From positions 19,420,572 through 19,484,571 of the forward strand of contig NC_133286.1 of NCBI RefSeq assembly GCF_005239225.2: a stretch of DNA of 64,000 nucleotides. Reading direction: 5' to 3'. Below the pieces are notes generated by a model that saw only the letters and a list, made by a program, of their open reading frames with translations, did not search any database and was not told the DNA's origin. Shown here one piece after another: positions 22,111-33,926 of the stretch (the stretch's first letter is position 1; each line of letters opens with the position of its first letter). This stretch comes from Populus alba (Eukaryota; Streptophyta; Magnoliopsida; Malpighiales; Salicaceae). The position numbers and the translations under genes are program-made.

Positions 22111-23554
22111 CTCCACCTCCTGTCCTTTATTTCCCGAAGAAAAAAAACCCAAGAGGATCAGATGATCAAATCAAATATTCAACAATAGATACGAAAGTAG
22201 AGAGATGAGAGGATCGGAGAGAAAGAGGAGTTTATTTGCTGGATTTGTCTGTTTATTTATTTATTACAGAGTGGTATTTGTTTTTATCTATTTATTTTAC
22301 CTATAAATAGTGGAAACGTGGAACGGATGAGAGAGAGGATCATAGGAGTTGTACGTAGGAAAGGGTAGGGATGTATATTTAAAAATTTCCCTGTCATAAT
22401 ATTTATTATTTTATTATTTAATATATATATATACGTATTTTAAATATATATATATATATATTAATTATTTTATTTTATTTTTTATTGATTAATAAATAAT
22501 AGTAGATAATATATATTTATTGAATATTCGAAACTCCATGAATTATTTATGAATATTAATATTTTTTACTTAATAAATAATAAATAAGATATGAATATAA
22601 AGAAAATGAACTTGTAAATATTAATTATCATCCCTAGAAAAATGAGATAAATAATAATATAAATTTTTTGAATAATTTGGGTTTCACACGGAATTTATAT
22701 TTTGAATTTTGAGAGTTTTTCTAATAAAAATTTTATGTTATTTGAACGTTATTTTTTACTTGTTATTTTGAATTTTGAGAGTTTTCTAATAAGATGCTAT
22801 TATTTTTTAATTTAAAGGAAAAGTTGTTTTCAACCGTTATACTCAGTGAAAAGAATATGTTGGCACTGTCATGGGACATATTTGAAAAGGTAGATTTTAT
22901 TCTTTTCAACTTAGTGTATGTTTAAAATATTTATTGTTTGAAAATATATTAAAATAATATTTTTTTTATTTTTAATATTAACATATTAAAATTATTAAAA
23001 GATATTAATTTAATATATTTTTCAAATTAAATATATTTTTAAAATGATTTTAAATATAATTTCAAATCTAAAGCAGATATTTTCTTAATAAAAATTGATA
23101 AGAAAATATTGATTGTTTCAAATTCTAGTACAGTAGAGAACCACTTAGAAAAAGGGGTTTTGAAAACTTATTGAAATTTTGAGCTTTTATAATATTTTAT
23201 TTATAAGGATTTGATCGCTTGTCAATTCACATGAATATGAAAGCCTAGCATCATTCAAACAAACTAGGTACAACCACCCACGCCTGAATATTTGATGGCT
23301 GATCTTGAATTTGGAGTTTTTTTAAAAAAAAAAAATTATTAAAAAAAAATTATTTTGTATCTTATATCAAAATAATAAAAAAATGCTAAAAATATAAGTT
23401 GAAAAGGGGCGCCAGCTTGGCTTTTTAAGTACAACAGATTTTTATTTTTTCCCTCTAGATTTTTAATAATAAATGCCTTCTTTTAATATGTTTTTTTTTA
23501 AATAATTTTTTAATTAATATTCTTTTCTTTTTTTATTCTGTTCATTTAACCTGC

Positions 23555-23717
23555 AGTTAATTTTTAGTTATTTTGTTTACATTTAACTTTTGAAGTGATT
23601 AACCAAAAAATAAATATTTTTTATTTTTAAAAAATATTTTTTTATAAAAAAACTGCAAATGAATTAGAATAATCACTTTAAAAGTTAAATACAAACAAAA
23701 TAACTAAAAATTAAATT
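23555..23717. mobile_element. Fold-back MITE-like element
   Basis: Two arms of about 47 bp are nearly perfect inverted repeats. The left arm begins GTTAATTTTTAGTTATTTTG at 23555. The right arm ends CAAAATAACTAAAAATTAAA near 23714. The loop is about 65 bp and AT-rich. There is no coding capacity, so it is a non-autonomous hairpin element; the superfamily was not determined. Confidence 0.7.
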
Positions 23718-23939
23718 TAACCTTTCATAATATTTTCTGAAAGTATTAGAATATTTGATGAATTAGAATATTTGATGAAAGTTAAATGTAACCTTTCATA
23801 ATATTTTTTATATTTTATTCAATCAATTTCATTATGTGTTTATTTCTTTTATCATTTAATTAAATAAAAATTCAATTTTAACAAACAAAGTTATTAAACA
23901 CAATTAGATCAAAAACTCGTGTTGCATGGTCAAATATGT

Positions 23940-23941
<2 letters not shown>

Positions 23942-24007
<66 letters not shown>
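23942..24007. repeat. (AT)n microsatellite, 66 bp
   Basis: An uninterrupted AT dinucleotide tract of about 33 units. It is likely polymorphic and prone to assembly error. Confidence 0.97.
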
Positions 24008-24009
<2 letters not shown>

Positions 24010-24066
24010 TGATTATTTTTATTTTTATTTTTATTTATTGTTAATGATTTTTTTCATTTCTATAGT

Positions 24067-24622
24067 TTTTAATTTATTTGATTAGATATATCCATAAACT
24101 TTTTGATTTAGATTTAAGATTTTTATATATATAAAATCACGTCAAAAAAATCTATGTATATAATTTTTTTTATAAAAAAAATACATGACCCGTTAAGGAA
24201 TGTAGGTCAAATAGCTAATAAAAAACTCTAAATCATGTGACTAGAGATATACATGCTCATCTAATTGTTATGGAATTGAAGGCTTTAACAAATGAACTTA
24301 TACAAGTAAGTATGAACATGAAAAATATGCATGTGTATGGAATTTTTAATTTATTTGATTAGATATATGCATAAACTTTTCAATTTACATTTAAGATTTT
24401 TTTATATATAAAAACATGTCAAAAAAAGCTATAAATATAATTTTTTTTATAAAAAAGATACATAGTTTGTTTTAGAGTGCAGGTCAAATAGTTAATAAAA
24501 AACTCTAAATTATTGACTAGAGATATACATGCTCTTTTAATTGTTATGGAATTGAAGGCTTTAACAAATTAACTTGTAAGAATAAGTATGAACATAAAAA
24601 ATATGTACGTGTATGGAATTTT
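24067..24622. repeat. Tandem duplication of about 276 bp
   Basis: The block starting TTTTTAATTTATTTGATTAG near 24067 recurs at 24343, and both copies run to a GTGTATGGAATTTT end. Internal marks such as TAATTGTTATGGAATTGAAG and GCTTTAACAAAT occur in both. Copies differ by scattered substitutions and small indels. It is non-coding. Confidence 0.85.
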
Positions 24623-25007
24623 AAAGATCTACCTTATTATTAGTTTGAAAATAAGAAATAAAAACACGTATACAAACTCAAGGTAGGAAAGGGTGTGCAA
24701 GCTCGTACGACATGTGATTTGATATTGAAAACAATGGCAGAGGATAAAATGCTGACATGTTTCCAGAAAGTGATCTAAAACGAAGCTACCGAGCATTGCT
24801 AAGTTTCTGATGCCAGCCATGTCTATAATACTTTTTTGCCTAATGAAATGCTTCTTGAAGAATTACATCGAGGAAGAAAAGGAGAGTAAAAGAAGAGATG
24901 ATTGGAAAGAAGAATCTCCCAGTTGGTAATTATGATGAACACAACTCTTCGGAGCATCTGTCACAGTGCCTCCAACCTCCCCTCTCCCCCTCCGTCTCGA
25001 ACTGACA

Positions 25008-28000
25008 TTACACTTGAAGGTTTCCACGATTTTCACTGCTGATTGATATCCAGAGCAAGGACACAGTAATTGCAACCAGCCCTGACCAGACATATACAAT
25101 TGTCGGCACTCTTCCTCTCCTTCCCAGCAGACCTTTCACAAATGGATACATGTGAGACAGCACCCAGAAGCTGAAAAAGAGTCCTCCCATCAACTTACCC
25201 CATTCTGGTATCACACTGTATAATGTCCTCGAGCATCCAATGACTATGGCAACAATGTTGACTACCAGGATGGCGAGTGGCATTAAGAAGAGACTTGTCC
25301 ATTTGACCTCGTAAAGATCAGCAAAAACATCGTCTTCATCTTCACCTGCTGACTTGGAGGTTAACGTGAAAGAAATCTCAACGCCAGCAGTGACTTTTAG
25401 AAGGCCTTGGATCACAGCAGCTAGGTGAGCGCTGGTGCCACCAATGAGCCAAAACTGCTCATTACGCCACAATTCCTCGAGCCCAATGCCGGACCATTTT
25501 ATTTCAAGAACGGAGATTAGAGTTAGTGTTACAGTGATGGTTAAGAGGTAACAAAGGAAAGTTATGTCAAGGCTTTGAACAATGAAGGTTCCTGTGAAAA
25601 GGGAAAGTGCAGGGAGGAAGCAGTAAGTGACTAGGAAGAAGGAGGTGAAGGGGTAAATGCCGACATTGAGGTATGCGATTCGCTGTAAGAACTTCAGTCG
25701 CCGGCTTCCTAGGAAAGCATTGTTTTTAGAGAAAAATATTTCGACCGAACCAGTAGCCCATCGTAGCACCTGGTGAAGGCGGTCAGTGAGATTGATTGGT
25801 GCTGTGCCACGGAAGGCATCTCTCTTTGTTACACAGTACACAGACCGCCACCCACGGTTGTGCATCCGATAACCAGTCACCACATCTTCTGTGACTGAGC
25901 CATAGATCCAACCTATCTTGTCCCCCCATTCAGTCTTGTCCTCATACCTGTGCTCAACATCAAAACACCCTGTTCAGAATTTGATTGGTGTAACTAAAAA
26001 AATAAGGCCCTTCGTATACAAAGAATTCTATAGATATAGCAAGGTATTGATCTGACTAATTACCAGCAAGAGATGACAGCAATTGCCTCGGCAACCGTGG
26101 GAGCATGTAGAGGAGGACGTGGCAGGAGAAGTGCACCCGGAGGCCTGCCATTCTTTACCGATTTGTGATCAGCGAGTGGCCGTCCTTGGTATTCAGCAAC
26201 AGCTATAGACTCATTGAACATGGCTGAATTACCAAACTTCCTTGGCAGGTTCAAGTCAGGGTGTGATGTGAGGGACTGCGTCTCAGACTCGTCTTCTAAT
26301 TGAACCTTAAAACCTGGAGCCCTTTTTTTGGTACTGCCGAACATGCCCAAGTACTCGTTTGCCCTTGGTGGAAGGAACCCATATAGTGCATGTCTACGAA
26401 ACATGCACCCTGTTCCTACATACACAGGACCTTGAAGACCATCCAGTGCTCGCATACTTCCTGTTTGCAAGAAGGTTTATTTTTAGTTCGACAGATTTAT
26501 ATTGATGGACGGAAATCCCCATTAAGACTGGGAAGAGTAGAGCCAAAAGTATGCTTAGCCATTTCAAATTCTTGAAGACTATATTGATAATAAAGATGTT
26601 ACCAATTTTATTGCAGAGTTTAAAGTAAAATCCAAAGCATTACCATCAAAGAAGACAGTGTTGTGGTTTGCATATCGATCAGACGGGTCGATCCCTTCAA
26701 ATCTTTGTGGAAACTGGATGTAGCATATGCGGTCACCACCACGGTCCATCATAAAGCACATTCCCTCCCTTATAGCTTGACAATTATAGAAGTAATGATC
26801 ACAGTCCAGATTGAGTATGAATGGTCCATTGGACAATATAGCTGAAGCTCTAACCAACGCATTCATGGCTCCAGCCTTCTTGTTGTGGTCAAAGCCAGAC
26901 CTCTTTTCACGTGATACATATGCAAACATTGGTATCCTAACGTCAACTCCAGTGAAATCTAATTTTTTCTCATCTGGATGACCCATCACTGGATCATTTG
27001 CTGGGACCTTACTCATTACCTGCATGGAAACAGATTCAAGTTTCAAAAGTTAATTCAGCAGAAGAGACACATTAAAACAGAAGCTGTTCAAGAAAATATT
27101 AAACCGGGTTACAGAAGCCATTGATGTTATGTTCCTCTTTCAATCAGTAGAAAAAAATTGCTGACTGATGGAATAATACTTGTGAAACAACGAAAAACCT
27201 AATCCTGATGAATGGTTGTGAGCTCCATTAAGCTCTTGACTTGAGTAATGAGAGACCATTCCATACTCTCCAAGCAATTACTTGCTCCTTTTCCATTAAC
27301 ACGGGTATATAAATGGGTGTGAGATGAGGAGTTTGAGCCTATTTATTCACTGATCATTTAGTAGTGTAATCACCTGCAAGATTCCAGCATGGTCCCCCTT
27401 TTTGTGATCATCTGTTGGATTCAGCCATGTGCCAGGCCAAGGGGTACCATCAGCCATCCATGTAGCTTTGGGGACATCGACCCCCTCTGGTGGCAAGGAA
27501 CCACCATTCTTTTCCCCGGCTAGACTTTTAGCCTTCTTCATCTCCTTAGAGTTTAATGATTTGCTTCTCCTTCGTATTGCTTCAGGCAGACCATTGATCC
27601 TGACCTTGTACTCATCATACTCTCTCTTCATCCAACGGCGGTCCTTGACAAAATCAGGCCGCTTCTTGTTTTTGGTGGGGTCAGTTTTTAGGTTGAAGTA
27701 ACTATCCGGATTCCTCAGCTCAATGTCGTGTTTTCGACAAAACGGTACCCAAACCTGTGCAAACAATCATACAAAGAATGCCTAGTTATAGCATCTAAAT
27801 CCTATCCGTATGTTTGTAAATTCAATCTCTAACAAAGATTAAAGGAACCACAGCTTGTGTTTCACTGGATTTAAGGGTTAACATTTTCCGAATTAAACAA
27901 TATTTTATCATTTTGGTGTTCAAAATTGTAACAGAACCTCAGCAAATCGAACAGCTTCAGCCATAGCCTCGAAGGTGAGTATGGCACCACCATCATCAGA

Positions 28001-29335
28001 AATGTAGCAGGAGAGTTTCTCAACAGGGTAGTCAGCTGCAAGAATCGATAAAATTGTGTTGGATGTGACAAGGGGAGGTTCCTTCTCAGGATCGGCCGTG
28101 GAGACAAAAACATCAACTCCTGGGAGGTCTGACCGGCCATGAGGATTTGCAGGGGAGGGCTTCTCAAACTTGTCACGCAGAGCAGCAAGGTCAGTGGATC
28201 GGTTGATGGGGTTAAACTTAGGGAAAATGTCCAGTATCCATGAGATTGCAAACCAAATCTCACAAACAATAGACATCCCCCACAGCCACGTTGCATCAGG
28301 ATTGGGGTTCTGAACTCTCCACTTTAGGAAGAAAAACAGAACTATCAAACGGATCACTATAAGTATCCTGTTCATACAAAGCTTATGTTAGCAGATTCAA
28401 AAGCTAAATTTTACAAGGATAAAAAGCCTAAATACCCTCGTTAATTTAGCTGGAACCTTTATATTCTAAGGTCTAGCATAAATAAACTCGAGGGTAAACT
28501 CAGCTTTCTGCAAAATTGTCAAGCAGTAAGCATAATAAGCTAGCTTTATTCTGTTTTCCAACCTTCATTTTTTTTTTTTTTTCCAGTTCTGCGAAGGCTA
28601 AAGGTATTCTATAGAACTTGAAGGGCATAATACCATCAGCAAACATTCAAGGAATGAAGTTCCATTTCCCATATACTATGCTCATGTTATGTTAAATGCA
28701 TTTGTTACAAAATAAAACGTGCACCTGTAAGGGCTGAGAATAGCTGCAGGAACCTTAATCTTCCTAGTGAGTGGTTTCCAAGGCTTGTCCAAAAAATCGG
28801 ACATACTCAGCTCCGTATCCTGACCATAATTGTCTCCTTCTGACCAATATGCATTTCCAACACCATAAGTTCCTTTTGTCTCAAACAACCACCTGTTGTG
28901 ATCAAAATCTCCAGTTTGACTCCTCAACAACATTGATTTATTATTTGATTTCATTATTGACATTCCTCGTTCCATTTTCACACCGCCATTGCTGCCACCA
29001 TGGCTTCCGTAACCATCTTCTCGCGCTCCTCCCTGCCTGGACCGATGCTGCGCCTCAGAACCAAGACGGCTCTTCGTCCCATCAGATTTATTCTCTGAGG
29101 ACGGGCGTGCAGGCTGGTTATCAGGGGTAGGGGGCATGACAACAGTGTAATTGATATAGTCACTCTGTCCTGAATATTCACCTGACAAGTCCATATCATC
29201 ATCTTGTGAAAAGCTATCAATGCGTCCACTAGATGTCCGGCGTGCAAATTTCACAGCCTGTTGTGGACGAGCAGCACTTGATGCTTGTGATGACAAAGTC
29301 TTCCCTTTTGGTTTTGATGAGGTTGCCATGCGCAT
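25008..29335 (-). CDS. CSLD1: Cellulose synthase-like D (CSLD1-type) glycan synthase
   Basis: Six exons, 29335-28725, 28367-27938, 27754-27374, 27019-26644, 26460-26064 and 25947-25008, join to 1044 residues. The N-terminus ([20 protein letters not shown] and [20 protein letters not shown]) and [19 protein letters not shown] match AtCSLD1. The RING-like zinc finger of some CSLDs is absent, as in AtCSLD1. Two transmembrane helices lie near 205-255. The GT2 core keeps SDDGG (about 328), LDCDHY (about 546), TED (about 752) and QVLRW (about 791). Six C-terminal membrane helices follow. CSLD proteins polymerise a beta-1,4-glucan in Golgi or tip-growing plasma membrane; AtCSLD1 and AtCSLD4 are needed for pollen tubes, so a tip-growth role is likely here. 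Start: ATG at 29335 and at 29329 are both possible; homology favours the second. Confidence 0.95.
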
Positions 29336-29348
29336 TAATATCTGTATA

Positions 29349-29454
29349 TTGGTGTTTTCTTCAGAAAAACCATTGATTTTGTTGTGACATTGGTGTTTTC
29401 TTCAGAAAAACCATTGATTTTGTTGTGACATTGGTGTTTTCTTCAGAAAAACCA
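29349..29454. repeat. 41-bp tandem repeat in the CSLD1 leader/promoter
   Basis: The unit beginning TTGGTGTTTTCTTCAGAAAA starts at 29349, 29390 and 29431, giving 2.6 nearly identical copies only 14 bp upstream of the first CSLD1 ATG. On the coding strand the repeats contain ATG triplets opening short frames that end before the CDS, and an acceptor-like TTTTTCTGAAG in each copy. Confidence 0.9.
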
Positions 29455-30187
29455 ATGCTGCAACATAGAAATGGTTTTACTTTTTCGTTTCTTGATTGAT
29501 TTTCTTTTCTTACACCAAAATTATGAAACTAGAGAGGAAAGCCACGTTGAGCTTGATGGGCCAATGCTGTCCACAATTTTTCTTTCTATTTTAAAGATGT
29601 GTTGCAAGAAACTTTGTTCCCTTATTTTAAGCTTAACCTCTCTAAATACAGCTATCTCCTATAATGCAAGTAACGAGTTACAAAATAAACTCTTGTCTCC
29701 CTCTCTCTTTGGGTTACAAGGATCTGAGAGCATAGAGGATTGAAACAGAAGAGCACTCTCTTATGAAGGACAGGTTAGCTAGGAAATTGAAGGAATTGAA
29801 GTAGAGTTATAAAATATGATATATGTTATTTTTTTTAATACATCTAAAGTTATTTATTTAGGCTTAAAACTTGTATAAATGCATATTTAATTTTATCAAA
29901 TAATATAAGTTGTTTTATCAAAATATATTATTTTTTGATATACATCAATCCAAATTTTATACCAAGTTTTCGGAGTCGCCCTACGACCGGGGCAAGGATA
30001 AAAATGAGAGTTGAGAGATAGAAACTTGAAGAAAATATCCCGCTCCAAATGAACAGACAATTTATTTTCACGTAAGATTTAAAATTATAGCGCCAAAACT
30101 AAAAAAACTAATAATGAATGACCATGAAACAAAAGGTATCGGACTTGAAGATTTCCTTTTGTTCAAAAGGAAAGCAAACGAGTAGAA
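29455..30187. other. Divergent promoter region between CSLD1 and an unknown gene
   Basis: CSLD1 (minus) and the gene at 30188 (plus) are divergently arranged, so both promoters should lie here. 29820-29960 is AT-rich. The short GC-rich patch near 29975-29990 could be a transposon remnant. I cannot assign a TATA box with confidence. Confidence 0.45.
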
Positions 30188-33031
30188 ATGCATTCAAAGC
30201 AAAATACAATTAGGGTTTTCGGTCAACGATCAATTCCTTCATCTTTCATCTTTCGCTCTTCAAATCCGTAACCAAACCATCCCTTGGATTTTATTATTAT
30301 CATCTGTTTCTTAATTTTTTTAACGGATGATTTATGCGTAATTAGTGCTAAAGATTGTGGCTTTTTTTGTTTGATTTTCAGTAGCGCTAAAGATTCAAAT
30401 CAAGACGAGCAAAGGGAAGATTCAAAGAAGAGCCCCCGCATTTCTTTTTCTGATTTCCTTGACAAGAAGTTGCACAAAAGTTCTGTCCTAGCCAAAACAG
30501 TTAAGGTAATTAGTTAATTCTTCAGTAGCTGCTGTTTGGCTGCAGAGAAAATTGGAGAAACGTGAAACGGAATAAGGCTTATGTGTTTTTGTTTTTCAGT
30601 TTGCCTTTTCAATTATGAAGCCTATTTTAGCTGCTCTTGGATTGATGACTTTTGATGGAGGGTTTAGTTTTGAGCTTTAAACAACTATAAATTTGATGGT
30701 TAGATCTTCTGTTCTTGATTTTCTTGGATACCAAACAGAACTTTTTTTATTGAGCTTATTTTAGCGGGTTTTTAGATTTTTATTAAGGCTGTAAAGAATG
30801 AAGACCGGATTGAACATGCATTGATCTCGTTTAAATTTGGGGGTTTTGAGGAAAATGGTCTAATCTTCTTACAGGGGAAGTCAAGGCCTTTTAGGACGCC
30901 GTTAGGTCCTCCGAGCAATAGTGGCGGGTTTACTGATCAACAAATTGAGGTTCAAAAGGAAAAGGAAGAAAGGGGTTCTGTTCTTGATGATTTGGTTTTT
31001 CAGCGGTTTAAGCCTACGAGAGTTGAAAAGGGAGATGATGTAATTTCGGTCGGTGATGGTGAAAAGGGAGATGGTATGGGTCCATTCAGTGAAAAACAAA
31101 CTTCTAGCTCTTCGTTTCGCTTAGGTTCATCTGGTGATTGTGCTTTTGGAACCTCCACCACTTCATCTGTTATAGGTTCAAGTCATGTTGGTAAAGTAGG
31201 AACCTCTACTGTAAATGATGTGCCAGGATCCAGAAAGAGGAACCTATTTGGAGGTATGCCTTATCTTGTATAGCAAGTTCAAACTCTCTATTTCATTTAA
31301 TATTTTGCTTCAAGCCATTCCGAATTGTTACTCTTTCTGTTTGGTTGCCAGAAAAACATTTAATTTGATGTTGTGTTTTATGCTATTGTGATTTCCCGTG
31401 TAAAAGAAAAACACTTAGCTTGGGCTCAAGTTTGTGCGTGATTTTAGGTGGCCTAATGCTTAATCCCTGCCCCAAAATGAGAAATTTTTACATATTTCCT
31501 TCTCTCGTGAGGTGTTCCAGTGAAATCAGTAGCACTGTTAGGCATTTTTTTGTGTTAACGTCAGACAGTTGGTCGAGGAAATTAGGAAAACCTGATAAGC
31601 TAGAGTAATTGGGATTCTGGAAATCCTTTTAGGATTTCTATTATACATAATGCATAGAATAGATCATACGCATGTCTTGAACATGATATGTAGTTTCCCA
31701 ATCTATATGCATCTCTATAGTTTATTTGATGTTAGTATGGGTCTAATTGCCAGACCTATCTTTGCCATCAAACAGGATAAATAACTTGGTGCATAATATG
31801 GATAAAGCTAGGGTTCTTAAACCTAAAGATTACATATTTAAATTTTAGAGAAATTTAGAGAAAATTCTCTAGTATTTTATTAAAAATCTAAATAATAATG
31901 TTTTTTTCTCAAAATAAACTAGATATCTTTATTTATATTAGTCATAAACTCTCTCGTGATTTCTAATTAAAACTAAAAATCTTTATAGGAAATGGTTATT
32001 AATTAAAACTTATCTAATTAATAAAATCCATCTAGCATTAAGATTTCTAAATATTACTAATCAAATTGAAAGTCTTAATCTAAATAGGAAAAAAAATTCA
32101 AATACAACAAGGTAAATAAAAACATTCCCGCATGATAACTTCCAAATTTTATTTGAACGCCTTCTTGATCACTAATCTTCGTGAAATTTTAACTCAAAAA
32201 GAAACATGGCTTTCAAAATCTTCTATCAAAATTTCAGCTTGATCTAATGGTTGGATTAAGAGTTATATTTGATTTATCAAACTACATCTTGGACTTTTAT
32301 TTCTTAAACCTTAAAAATCTTAATCATTAATGAAGTAATGCCATAATAAAATAGTGGAAGAAATTTCTAAGATTTAGTAGGGCAACTGAATTGTAGAATG
32401 TTCAAATTCTAAGGAGTATTTGTTTGATTTTGAAAACATGACTCATAGTTGATGCTATCCTAGTACATGAAGATTTTCGAGCAGAGTGGCAGAAAAAGAA
32501 ATGAGCATGAAACATCTAAAACCAAAGATACTGAGATTCAGTAATCATCTGCTGGGTTCTTAACCCATTTTTGCAAAAATCAAATTTCACTGGCAAGTCC
32601 AACCATCACTTTCAAATACACTGAACCTTTTCACTCTTACGGCCTTTTATTTATGGTTTATGAATTTTATATCGGGTTTGCAAGGTGGTAGCCAGAACCA
32701 TACTGCACGAAAGCCTTCGTTAGTTTTGGGAGTTCATCCAAGTCCCAATCAAAAAGGAAGAAAAGAAAGCTTCAATGGCAACAAAAAACAAAGGCTTCTC
32801 TACAATCATTGTGAGTATGCTTTCTACAAGAGAAATTAAAAGCTTTTTTTGTTGAAATTATATGCTTTCTTTTGCACTAAGACGTAGTGGCTCATTTTAT
32901 TGCTGACAGATGCAAACGGTTCTGGCTGGTGGGACTGTGACATGGAAGGTGTCGACTCGGAGGAAGTAGGCTATGGTGAAATATGGGAAGGGGTAGGCTC
33001 CACTACATTTGGAGGAATAGAGTGGCATTAA
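30188..33031 (+). CDS. Uncharacterised plant protein with SFSDFLDKKLHKSSVL motif
   Basis: Five exons, 30188-30267, 30382-30505, 30875-31253, 32685-32810 and 32910-33031, join with matching phases to 276 residues. The protein is hydrophilic and low in complexity, with Ser/Gly-rich parts and no transmembrane segment. Clear motifs are PRISFSDFLDKKLHKSSVL, KGKSRPFRTPLGPPSNSGG and an aromatic acidic C-terminus, GSGWWDCDMEGVDSEEVGYG. It looks like a plant-specific, largely disordered protein; I do not recognise a function. The first exon (MHSKQNTIRVFG start) is the least certain. It was chosen because its donor phase fits the next exon, joining Pro to SAKDSNQDE. Intron 3 (31254-32684) contains an AT-rich segment at about 31790-32350 that may be transposon-derived. 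Confidence 0.75.
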
Positions 33032-33842
33032 GTAATTGGTCTGTGAAAGTATGTTCACTTGCGGAAAACACCTTCTCGGAATGTTTTTAATTATGTTTAG
33101 ATTAACATATGTTAATCAGATAATTCTGTAACTCATGCAAATCAGGATGACTGGAGAATTAGCTCACCCTCTTATATCGTCATCCTGATGACATCCCAGT
33201 GATCCCTCCACTTCTCAAAATGGTTTTGTAGAAACATTAAGTCTTGCTCTAGAATATAAATCGGATGCCATATTCTGGAATATAGATTGGATCTGTCTTA
33301 CTTCCATGTACTTCACATCGAATATGGCAAGCATTTCATTTTTGCTCAATACCGAAGACCAAAGTCCCAAGAACACATGTTAATCAGATTGTTATATAAA
33401 TCGTGCAAAACAGGATGACTGAAGAGAATTAGCTCGCCCTCTTATCTTCATCATGATGAGATAGATCTTAGTGATCCCTCACTTCTCAAAATGCTTTTGT
33501 GGAAACACGATGTCTTGTCCTAGAATATAGATTGGATGCCATATTCTGGAACGGCTCCATGTTCATCACATCAGTAGTGAGAGCATTTCATTTTTACTCG
33601 ATACCAAAGGCCCAAGTCTCAAGGAAAGAACACATGCGACAACCAAAGAAAGGTCTCCAATGTTGGTATATATGCTTCTACCGTGAGTGCACATAGCCAG
33701 CTGGTCCCAACTCAAGTTTTTCCATCGTCGACGATTAGTAGTTCTGCTTTAAAAGAAAAGGGAAGAATATGAAAAGAGAGGAGGGGAGAGGTAGCTAGCA
33801 ATTGTTCCCTTTCCCTGTATGATAAAAAAAAAAGACTTTCTT
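33032..33842. other. 3' flank of the unknown gene
   Basis: This contains the 3' UTR and a tandem duplication listed separately. The open frame at 33499-33696 lies inside the second repeat copy and shows no coding character. Confidence 0.5.
33109..33633. repeat. Tandem duplication of about 268 bp
   Basis: ATGTTAATCAGAT at 33109 recurs at 33377. Both copies share blocks such as CAGGATGACTG, GAATTAGCTC and ATTCTGGAA in the same order, with several indels. It may extend the 3' UTR of the upstream gene. Confidence 0.85.
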
Positions 33843-33926
33843 GGGGTGAGAGAGGCTCGAACTCTCGACCTCAGGATAACTCAGAAGCTATGAGACCTAC
33901 GCGCTAGCCAACTGCGCCACCACCCC
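33843..33926 (-). tRNA. trnM-CAT: tRNA-Met(CAT), elongator, with intron
   Basis: On the minus strand the 84-nt gene starts GGGGTGGTGGCGCAGTTGGC and ends GAGCCTCTCTCACCCC. The acceptor stem GGGGTGG pairs with the complementary 3' end with a G-T pair. The anticodon CAT follows AGGTCT. An intron of about 11 nt (GCTTCTGAGTT) sits after position 37, as is standard for plant nuclear elongator tRNA-Met. The T-loop B box is GAGTTCGAGCC. No CCA is encoded, as expected in eukaryotes. A T run in the 5' plus-strand flank (near 33837) could serve as the pol III terminator. Confidence 0.96.

Larger units (their letters stand above)
22111..25007. other. AT-rich spacer between VAMP72 and CSLD1
   Basis: The first 250 bp are the promoter and 5' UTR of the VAMP72 gene, and the last 400 bp are the 3' flank of CSLD1. 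The middle is more than 75% AT by eye. It contains AT microsatellites (22.4 and 23.9 kb), a dispersed AT-rich repeat (22910-23060), a fold-back element and a tandem duplication. No gene is visible. Confidence 0.6.

Noticed and set aside
29471..29743. 90-codon open frame between CSLD1 and the unknown gene
   Set aside because: No recognisable motif and it lies in a divergent promoter region. It may be chance.
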